In this document: one piece after another, positions 57,965 to 64,000 of the stretch
Layout of the letters: every line of letters starts with the position of its first letter
Position numbering within the stretch: position 1 is the first letter of the stretch
Source of the DNA: Candidatus Eiseniibacteriota bacterium
GTDB taxonomy: Bacteria > Orphanbacterota > Orphanbacteria > Orphanbacterales > Orphanbacteraceae
Assembly: GCA_029262235.1 (NCBI GenBank)
Contig: JAJCZU010000008.1
Coordinates: 259,621 to 323,620, forward strand
Length of the DNA stretch: 64,000 nucleotides
Direction of reading: 5' to 3'
Translations under genes and position numbers: made by a program
The notes under the pieces: generated by a model
The model's input: the letters and a program-made list of their open reading frames with translations, nothing else
Database searches by the model: none
What the model was told of the DNA's origin: nothing

Positions 57965-59455
57965 CTAACCGTGTTGCAGATTCGCGAGACCGATCGCGTG
58001 CATGCTCTCGAAAACGCGATCGATATCCGCCGGCGTCGTCCGATGCGAGCAGACGGAAATGCGTATCACCACGCGGCCGTTCAGCTGCGTTGTCATGACA
58101 AATGCTTCGCCCGAGAGCTGCAGCTCATCGCAGATCGTCTGGTTCAACCTGTCGATCTCGGCTTCGGTCGCCTCGTCGCGCCGTCCCCCCTGCATGCTCG
58201 CGGGCACGAACCGGAACGAGTAGATGTAGAGGTTCGGCTCATGCAGCACCTCGAAGTCAGGCGACCGCTTCACGAGCTCGTGCATATGCTGCGCGCACTC
58301 GTTGTTCTGCCTGAGCAGCTTGCGATACCCGGCTAGCCCGTACTGCTTGATCATCATCCACACTTTGAGCGCGCGAAAGCCGCGCGACATCTGCGGCCCG
58401 AAGTCGTAATAGTTGAGCCCGTCATACTCCGTGGGGATCGTGCCGCGCAGATAAGGCGCCGACATGGAAAACGACCGTCGCAGGCGCTCGGCATCACGCA
58501 CGAGTACCGCCCCGCATTCGTACGGCACGTAGAGCCATTTGTGCGGGTCGAGAGTGAGCGAGTCCGCGCGCTCCATGCCCCGATACTGGTCGCGTTTTTC
58601 GGGAAGCATCGCGCCGAACGCGCCGCATGCGCCATCCGCATGAAACCAGAGGCCGTATTCCTCACAGACATCCGCGATCTGCTCGATCGGATCGACCACG
58701 CCCACGTTGATCGAACCGACCTGCGCGACCACGCAGAACGGAATCTCTCCCGCCGCAAGGTCCCCCTCAATCGCCCGACGGAGCTCGCCGACGTCCATCG
58801 ACAGATCATCCCGCGACGGCACCGGCACGACCGCGCTCCGTCCGATGCCGGTCATGTCGGCCGCCGCCTTGATCGAAACGTGGCCTTCGTGATCGGACAT
58901 ATAGAGCCGGAAACGGCCGGTTCGCTCCGGCGACTGCAGCCCCGACTCCGCCATGTCGTACTGCGCCGTGTTCCGGAGCGCGGCCGTGAGCGCCGTGAAG
59001 TTCGCCATCATGCCGCCCGACGTAAAGAGCCCGCCGCAATCGACCGGGTAGCCGATCGCTTCCGCGATCCATCGAATCGTGCGCCGCTCGATCTCCGTCG
59101 CCGCCGGCGCCGGCTTCCAGCCCCCGGCGTTCATGTTCACGGCCGCCGCCAGCGCCTCCGCCAGCGTCGCGATCATCGCGCCCGAGCCGTTCACGTATCC
59201 GAAGTAGCGCGGGGAGCCGAGATGCGTTGCGTTCGGCAGGATCTTCTCATCCCAGGCGTCCAGAATCGAGTCCGGGGACTGCCCTTGCTCCGGCAGCTCC
59301 TCCTCGAACGCGCCCGCGACTTCATCCGCCGTCTTTCTCGGATAGACGGGGAGATCGCGAATCGACTCGTAATATTCCGCGATCATGTCGATCGTTCGAT
59401 ACCCGAGCCTGCGGAATTCCTCGGAACTCATGTCAGGGTCGTACCAGTCCGACAC
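57965..59455 (-). CDS. Aromatic-L-amino-acid decarboxylase-like group II PLP enzyme
   Basis: 496 residues. PLP lysine K306 in LTLDPHKWLYVPYECG, D274 in WFHADGACGAF, and the stacking H192 in SDHEGHVSIKAAA. An N-terminal helical domain starts EFRRLGYRTIDMIAEYYE, as in DOPA/tyrosine/tryptophan decarboxylases. It decarboxylates an aromatic or related amino acid; substrate not predictable. GTG 59455 has AAGGAGG 5 nt upstream. Confidence 0.88.
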   Translation of the reverse strand: MSDWYDPDMSSEEFRRLGYRTIDMIAEYYESIRDLPVYPRKTADEVAGAFEEELPEQGQSPDSILDAWDEKILPNATHLGSPRYFGYVNGSGAMIATLAEALAAAVNMNAGGWKPAPAATEIERRTIRWIAEAIGYPVDCGGLFTSGGMMANFTALTAALRNTAQYDMAESGLQSPERTGRFRLYMSDHEGHVSIKAAADMTGIGRSAVVPVPSRDDLSMDVGELRRAIEGDLAAGEIPFCVVAQVGSINVGVVDPIEQIADVCEEYGLWFHADGACGAFGAMLPEKRDQYRGMERADSLTLDPHKWLYVPYECGAVLVRDAERLRRSFSMSAPYLRGTIPTEYDGLNYYDFGPQMSRGFRALKVWMMIKQYGLAGYRKLLRQNNECAQHMHELVKRSPDFEVLHEPNLYIYSFRFVPASMQGGRRDEATEAEIDRLNQTICDELQLSGEAFVMTTQLNGRVVIRISVCSHRTTPADIDRVFESMHAIGLANLQHG

Positions 59456-59544
59456 GCCGGCCTCCTTGGCGATAGGGTCCCCCGGTGAGTTCGAACACTA
59501 CCACATGGCTCCTTGCGCCGAGCTTTCCTGGGCGGCGGGGTGGC

Positions 59545-59625
59545 GTGGCGGGTCCTGTCGCGCCGCGACACCCCACACCTCGTCAGGCTCGGTGCGGGGT
59601 CCCCGTCCGGCGCGCCACCCGCCAC
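59545..59625. repeat. Intergenic palindromic element, family 2 (copy D)
   Basis: GTGGCGGGT (59545-59553) pairs with ACCCGCCAC (59617-59625). CCTGT follows, then CGCGCCG (59559-59565) with CGGCGCG (59608-59614). Inside, CCCCACACC (59571-59579) pairs with GGTGCGGGG (59591-59599) with one A-C mismatch. Relative to copy C, a T-A pair in the outer stem becomes C-G and the inner stem is largely rebuilt. The pseudoknot pairing possible in C is not possible here. A purine-rich tract follows (59661-59712). Confidence 0.75.
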
Positions 59626-59741
59626 GGTCCCGCACAGGACAACCTCAACACCCCTCGCCCGCGAGGGGAAAGGGGAAAGGAGATAAGAGGGGGAAGGAGA
59701 AAGAAAGGGATCGGAGTATCCATTCCCCATCCCCTCCTATC

Positions 59742-60166
59742 CCCTCCTGTTCCTTACTTCGCGCGGAGGCGTCGGCACTGCCGCAGCATAGGACGGGGAA
59801 TGAGTACTCGAATGAATGCGAAACTCCCTCCTCCCGCCCTCGTGCATCGGCCCCCGCAGGCCGAGCCCCATTGGAGGACCGCGGGCACGGTGCCCCTCGT
59901 TCCGAACCCGATGACAGACGGTCCGACAGGGCGAGGCCGAGAGGGAAACCTATCTCCTCCCACTCCCTCCTGTTCCTCACTTCGCGCGGAGGCGTCGGCA
60001 CTGCCGCAGCATAGGACGGGGAATGAGTAATCGAATGAATGCGAAACTCCCTCCTCCCGCCCTCGTGCATCGGCCCCCGCAGGCCGAGCCCCATTGGAGG
60101 ACCGCGGGCACGGTGCCCCTCGTTCCGAACCCGATGACAGACGGTCCGACAGGGCGAGGCCGAGGA
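59742..60166. repeat. 223-bp tandem duplication upstream of top6B
   Basis: Unit 1 (59742-59964) and unit 2 (59965 to about 60166) are nearly identical, with a period of exactly 223 bp. The two differences I saw are TTCCTTAC versus TTCCTCAC and AGTACTCG versus AGTAATCG. Open frames exist on both strands but show low-complexity translations, no ribosome sites, and the same peptide twice because of the duplication. I treat the region as non-coding. Confidence 0.85.
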
Positions 60167-60187
60167 GGCCGATACACGAGGGCGGGA
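60055..60187. repeat. 133-nt foldable element closed by a 21-bp inverted repeat
   Basis: Arms 60055-60075 and 60167-60187 are complementary over 21 bp with a single C-A mismatch (60068/60174). Inside, GGACCG (60099-60104) pairs with CGGTCC (60142-60147), and GGGCA-CGG-TGCCC forms a hairpin (60106-60118). Unit 1 of the tandem duplication has only the left arm. It could be a structured RNA or a small MITE-like element with terminal inverted repeats. Confidence 0.6.
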
Positions 60188-60231
60188 TCTTAGGGGATCC
60201 TCGCATTCACCTCGCGCCATCACCCCAGTCC

Positions 60232-60260
60232 TTGCCTGCGCGCCTGTGCGCGCCTATAAT
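60232..60260 (+). promoter_or_regulatory. Sigma-70 promoter of the topoisomerase VI operon
   Basis: TTGCCT (60232-60237) and a perfect TATAAT (60255-60260) are spaced by 17 nt, 20 nt before ATG 60281. GGAGGG at 60271-60276 is the ribosome site. Confidence 0.8.
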
Positions 60261-60280
60261 CGCCGCGTCAGGAGGGTGAT

Positions 60281-61993
60281 ATGAAGAAGGGTCGTGCGAG
60301 TCAGAAAGGCGGCGGAACCGCGCAGGCGGAACTGTTCGGCGAAGAAACATCAAGTGAGATGGCAGAGCAGAAAACCAGGGGCTCAAGCAAGACGTCGCAG
60401 CTCAAAGTGACGAAGAAGAACCGGACACCGAGCCCGAAAACGCCGAAGTCCAGGGGCGTACACAAGGTCGCGAAGCAGCGCGAGATCTCGGTCAGCGAGT
60501 TTTTCGCGAAGAACCGCCACCTGCTCGGGTTCGATAATCCGTCGAAAGCGCTCCTGACGACCGTGAAAGAGGCGGTCGACAACTCCCTGGACGCGTGCGA
60601 CGAAGCGGGCATCACGCCCGAGATCCACGTCGCGATCACGCAGACACAGGACGACCGCTATCTGGTTTCGGTGCAGGACAACGGCCCCGGGATCACGCCG
60701 AAGGAGATCCCGCGCATCTTCGGATCGCTCCTCTACGGCAGCAAATTCCATCGCCTGCGCCAGTCGCGCGGACAGCAGGGCATCGGCATCTCCGCCGCGG
60801 GCATGTACGGACAGCTCACGACGGGCAAGCCGATGACAATCGTTTCGCGCGTCAAACGGAACAAGGCCCACCGCTTCAGCATCATGCTCGACACGAACAC
60901 GAACCTGCCGGTCATCAAATCGGACGAGGAAGTCGAGTGGGAGTCGAAGCACGGCACGTGCGTCGAACTGGAGCTCGAAGCCAGCTACAAATCGGGCCGC
61001 CATTCCGTTGACGACTATCTATGGCAGATCGCGCTCGCGAACCCGCACGTCGAGATCCACTACACGCCGCCGAAGGGCGACGCACGCACGATTGCGCGCG
61101 CCACGAAAGTGCTCCCGGCCGAAGCGAAGGAGATCAAGCCGCATCCGCGCGGGGTCGAGCTCGGCCAGCTCATGAAGATGCTGAAGGATACGCGCGCGCG
61201 CAATCTGAGCGCGTTCCTGCAGACCGAGTTCAGCAGGGTGAGCGGCAAGGTCGCGAGCGAAATTCTCGCCAAGACGAAGCTGAGTGAGAAAACGAGCCCC
61301 GCGCGCGCGCATCGCGACGCCGCGGAGTCGCTCTACAAGGCCATTCAGTCGACGAAGATCATGAATCCGGCCACGAACTGTCTTTCGCCGATCGGCGACG
61401 ACCAGTTGATCGCGTCGCTCATGGAGCGGCACGACGCGGACTTCTGCGCCGCGATCACGCGTCCGACGGCCGTGTATCGCGGCAACCCGTTTCTGATCGA
61501 AGCGGCCATCGCGTACGGCGGCAAGTCGTTCAGCGCCGACGAGCCGATCAAGCTCTACCGTCTCGCGAACCGCGTGCCGCTCATGTATCAGAAGATGGCA
61601 TGCGCGATTTCGAAGAGCGTGATCGATGTTGCCTGGCGCAACTACCTCGTGCAGCAGAGCCGCGGCGCGATGCCGGTGGCGCCGATGGCGGTGCTCGTTC
61701 ACATCGCGTCGGTCTGGGTGCCATTCACGTCGGAATCGAAAGAGGCGATTGCTTCGTACCCCGAGATCACGAAGGAAGTGAAGCTCGCGGTACAGGAGAG
61801 CGGGCGCAAGGTCGCGACGCACATTCGCCGCGGACGCCGGCTTGCGGACCAGGAAAAGAAGAAGAGCTACATCGAAAAGTATATTCCGCATATCGGCATC
61901 GCACTGCAGGAGATTCTCGGCCTGACCGACGCGAAGCGGACGACGACCGAAAACAACCTGAAGGACATTCTCGAGAAAAGCCGGAAGCTCTAG
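60281..61993 (+). CDS. top6B: DNA topoisomerase VI subunit B
   Basis: 570 residues. GHKL ATPase motifs: E97/N101 in VKEAVDNSLDACDEAG, D133 and G135 in VQDNGPGI, GQQGIGISAAGMYGQLTTGKP (164 onward) with the transducer-facing K of LTTGK. The first ~65 residues are a basic, S/T/K-rich extension not seen in typical archaeal Top6B. The subunit clamps and hydrolyses ATP to drive duplex passage by the A2B2 type IIB topoisomerase. Topo VI is standard in archaea and plants and sporadic in bacteria, suggesting old horizontal transfer. A clear promoter and ribosome site precede it. Confidence 0.95.
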   Translation: MKKGRASQKGGGTAQAELFGEETSSEMAEQKTRGSSKTSQLKVTKKNRTPSPKTPKSRGVHKVAKQREISVSEFFAKNRHLLGFDNPSKALLTTVKEAVDNSLDACDEAGITPEIHVAITQTQDDRYLVSVQDNGPGITPKEIPRIFGSLLYGSKFHRLRQSRGQQGIGISAAGMYGQLTTGKPMTIVSRVKRNKAHRFSIMLDTNTNLPVIKSDEEVEWESKHGTCVELELEASYKSGRHSVDDYLWQIALANPHVEIHYTPPKGDARTIARATKVLPAEAKEIKPHPRGVELGQLMKMLKDTRARNLSAFLQTEFSRVSGKVASEILAKTKLSEKTSPARAHRDAAESLYKAIQSTKIMNPATNCLSPIGDDQLIASLMERHDADFCAAITRPTAVYRGNPFLIEAAIAYGGKSFSADEPIKLYRLANRVPLMYQKMACAISKSVIDVAWRNYLVQQSRGAMPVAPMAVLVHIASVWVPFTSESKEAIASYPEITKEVKLAVQESGRKVATHIRRGRRLADQEKKKSYIEKYIPHIGIALQEILGLTDAKRTTTENNLKDILEKSRKL

Positions 61994-62066
61994 CGCCCTC
62001 GCGAAAGACCGCGCATCGCGCCGGTCGCTTTGACGCGGGGGCCAGGCCAGACAACGAGGGTAAGAC

Positions 62067-63170
62067 GTGGCAACGAAAAAGAAAAACGGCAACAGCATCG
62101 TCGATCAGATTCGCGACGAAGCTTCGAGCGTCGAGACGAAAGTAAACCGCGGCGCGAAGCCGGCCATGAAGTTCCCGATCCGCTCGCTTCAGAACGTCAA
62201 GTACGACCCGAAAAAGGGCTTCTTCGAAATGCGCGGGCGGAAGAAAGAGCGCACGCTCACGGTCAACACCGTGAAGACGTTCGCGCAGACGCTGCGCATG
62301 ATGTCGCTCTCGAAGGAACTGGTCGAAACGGACGATATCGCCACGAAGCGAGAAGCGTACTACGTTTCGAAGAACTGGGAAGAGGCGCGGTTCAAGGAGC
62401 AGCCCGAGTCGGACACGGTGATGGACGACGTCGAGGCGCTGTTCGGCGTGAACCGCGAGCAGCTCGGCTTCATCCCGGAAGAGAAAGGCGGCGACGTGGC
62501 CGGGCAGCTGGTCGTGATCGACAACGACCCCAGCACGGGACAACCGCTCCGTATCGACTGCACGAAGTTCGGCTCCGGCGCGTACTCGATTCCGATTTCC
62601 GTGGAACAGCTCAAGTTCGAAACGAAGGCGAAGTTCATTCTCGTCATCGAAACGGCGGGGATGTTTCAACGTCTCGTGAAGCACAGCTACTGGAAAAGCG
62701 CGAACTGCATTCTGATTTCGATGGGGGGCGTTCCGACGCGCGCGTGCCGGCGCTTCATCCGGCGGCTTTCAGACGACAAGCGCATTCCCGTATACGTTTT
62801 CGTCGACGGCGACCCGTACGGCATTTCGAATATCTACCGCACGCTCAAAGTGGGCTCGGGAAGCGCGGCGCATCTGAACGAATTCTTCTGCGTGCCGAAA
62901 GCGCGTTTTCTGGGCATCACGCCGCAGGACATCATCGACTACGAGCTTCCCACGCATCCGATGAAGGAAGTCGACATCAAGCGGGCGAAGGACGCGCTCA
63001 AGAACGATCCCTTCTTCCTGCATCATAAAGCGTGGCAGACCGCCGTGCGGCAGCTTCTCAAAATGGGCGTGCGCGCAGAACAGCAGGCGCTTGCAAAGCA
63101 CGGCCTGAACTACGTGATCGAAGAGTACCTTCCGAACAAGCTCGCGAACACTAAAGCGTTCCTGCCATAG
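62067..63170 (+). CDS. top6A: DNA topoisomerase VI subunit A (Spo11-like)
   Basis: 367 residues. The winged-helix domain carries TKREAYYVSKNW; by motif the second tyrosine (Y99) is the nucleophile that attaches to the 5' DNA end. The Toprim domain has E195 (LVIETAGMF) and D247/D249 (VFVDGDPYG) for Mg2+. The C-terminus has the conserved VDIKRAKDAL and EEYLPNKL segments. GTG 62067 lies 73 nt after top6B, so the two form an operon. It gives two-nucleotide-overhang double-strand breaks in characterised relatives. Confidence 0.95.
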   Translation: MATKKKNGNSIVDQIRDEASSVETKVNRGAKPAMKFPIRSLQNVKYDPKKGFFEMRGRKKERTLTVNTVKTFAQTLRMMSLSKELVETDDIATKREAYYVSKNWEEARFKEQPESDTVMDDVEALFGVNREQLGFIPEEKGGDVAGQLVVIDNDPSTGQPLRIDCTKFGSGAYSIPISVEQLKFETKAKFILVIETAGMFQRLVKHSYWKSANCILISMGGVPTRACRRFIRRLSDDKRIPVYVFVDGDPYGISNIYRTLKVGSGSAAHLNEFFCVPKARFLGITPQDIIDYELPTHPMKEVDIKRAKDALKNDPFFLHHKAWQTAVRQLLKMGVRAEQQALAKHGLNYVIEEYLPNKLANTKAFLP

Positions 63171-63172
63171 CC

Positions 63173-64000
63173 TTGCGCTCCCTCGCGGACATACGCAGCG
63201 ACTTTCCGATTCTCGCGCGCGAAATCGCGGGGCGTCCGCTCGTCTATCTCGACAACGCCTCCACGACGCAGAAGCCGGCATGCGTGATCGACGCCGTTGC
63301 CGATTACTATCGCGGGCATTGCGGGAACGTGCACCGGGGCGTGCACACTCTTTCGATCGAGTCGACGGACATGCTGGAGTCGGCGCGCGCCCGCATCGCG
63401 CGGTTCATCGGCGCGCGCGACGCTTCCGAGATCATCTTCACACGAAACACCACCGAATCCATTCATCTCGCCATGCACTCGTGGGCACGCGCGCATCTAC
63501 GCCCGGGTGATTCGGTTGTCGTCTCTGAGATGGAACACCATTCGAATCTGCTTCCGTGGCAGACGCTCGCGCGCGAACGCAACGTTACGCTTCGCTTTTT
63601 ACCAATCGGGGCGCGCGAACGTCTTGACCCGCGCGACCTCGATCGCGTCATGGACGACACGACAAAACTCGTCACGTTTACGCATGCCTCGAACTCGCTC
63701 GGCATTCTGAACCCGGCGGCGGAACTCATTCGCGCGGCGCACGACCGGGGCGCTCTCGTTCTGCTCGACGCGGCGCAGACGATCGGGCATATGCCGTTCG
63801 ACGCGCAGGAACTGGACGCCGACTTCGTGGCATTCTCGGCGCACAAGATGCACGGCCCGGCCGGCGCGGGCGCGCTCTACGGAAAGCGCGCCGTGCTCGA
63901 CACGATGGAACCGTTCATCGCGGGCGGCGGCACGATCGCGAACATCGACCGCACGGGCGCTTCGTTTCTCTCCGTGCCGCACAAGTTCGAGGCGGGAACG
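63173..64000 (+). CDS. sufS: Cysteine desulfurase, SufS/CsdA type, C-terminus beyond window
   Basis: 276 residues visible. It takes sulfur from cysteine for Fe-S clusters. Seen: LVYLDNASTTQKP at the start, H123 in SEMEHHSNLLPW, D199 in LVLLDAAQTIGH, and PLP lysine K225 in AFSAHKMHGPAG. The TTG at 63173 is 2 nt after the top6A stop. No ribosome site is visible, so translation is probably coupled, which would place it in the top6 operon. The catalytic Cys loop and C-terminus are outside the window. Confidence 0.88.
   Translation, partial: MRSLADIRSDFPILAREIAGRPLVYLDNASTTQKPACVIDAVADYYRGHCGNVHRGVHTLSIESTDMLESARARIARFIGARDASEIIFTRNTTESIHLAMHSWARAHLRPGDSVVVSEMEHHSNLLPWQTLARERNVTLRFLPIGARERLDPRDLDRVMDDTTKLVTFTHASNSLGILNPAAELIRAAHDRGALVLLDAAQTIGHMPFDAQELDADFVAFSAHKMHGPAGAGALYGKRAVLDTMEPFIAGGGTIANIDRTGASFLSVPHKFEAGT

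Noticed and set aside
60055-60187. Possible 5S rRNA because of GTTCCGAACCCG and a length near 120 nt
   Set aside because: Helix III/loop C spacing and the rest of the 5S consensus do not fit, and no 16S/23S or tRNA is nearby.
59645-60223. Open frames on both strands across the 223-bp duplication that could be read as repeat proteins
   Set aside because: Translations are low-complexity, duplicated because the DNA is duplicated, lack ribosome sites, and several frames on both strands are open at once, which is normal for such GC-rich sequence.

Overview
The window is a high-GC bacterial chromosome segment. No rRNA, tRNA, phage, IS element or CRISPR array was recognised. The cell looks diderm: there is a Wza-type export protein, a Wzz/Wzy/Wzx polysaccharide set, several lipoproteins, and two large secreted SBBP-repeat proteins. 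One of these ends in a FlgD/T9SS-like C-terminal domain of the kind common in the Bacteroidetes/Chlorobi/Fibrobacteres (FCB) supergroup and related candidate phyla. The high GC, the long insert-bearing IspG, a giant GreA and a bacterial topoisomerase VI operon suggest an uncultured high-GC FCB-like lineage. That placement is inference; no marker gene for taxonomy is present.

Layout. 1-2302 (-): a secreted SBBP beta-propeller protein cut by the window edge. 2.5-19 kb: mostly housekeeping genes (HExxH protein, cca, ispG with a small membrane protein, hotdog thioesterase, DUF6600-like secreted protein, cysteine synthase, DUF4197 lipoprotein, Asp/Asn beta-hydroxylase, aldo/keto reductase, SpoU methyltransferase, giant GreA, bifunctional FtcD). 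19-34.2 kb: surface-polysaccharide locus with a polytopic GT-C-like protein, a methyltransferase, Wzz, Wzy/ligase, Wzx, five glycosyltransferases and Wza. 34.3-38.9 kb: one co-directional run of a PdxR-like regulator, pdxS, pdxT and an MscS channel, with a clear sigma-70 promoter and a palindrome over its -35. 39.3-43.2 kb: EEP-fold protein, SGNH hydrolase and mutY. 43.7-47.2 kb: a second, AT-richer SBBP protein overlapping a small secreted protein. 47.5-48 kb: two very small genes. 48-59.5 kb: HAD-ECH fusion, Sm-like small protein, histidine kinase, RluA, thioredoxin/DUF255 protein, unknown protein plus glycosyltransferase, TspO, ArfB-like factor and an aromatic amino acid decarboxylase. 60.3-64 kb: top6B-top6A followed by a cysteine desulfurase cut by the window end.

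The most unusual material is non-coding. Two families of long, imperfectly palindromic intergenic elements occur twice each: family 1 at 9554-9648 and 39185-39281, family 2 at 38877-38960 and 59545-59625. Within a family the apical parts are conserved while some stem positions change with pairing kept. They sit beside polypurine/polypyrimidine tracts. Upstream of the topoisomerase VI operon there is also a 223-bp near-identical tandem duplication whose second copy is closed by a 21-bp inverted repeat into a 133-nt foldable element. The two SBBP genes, 42 kb apart, share a conserved leader of about 140 nt with a hairpin at the same place but of different sequence.
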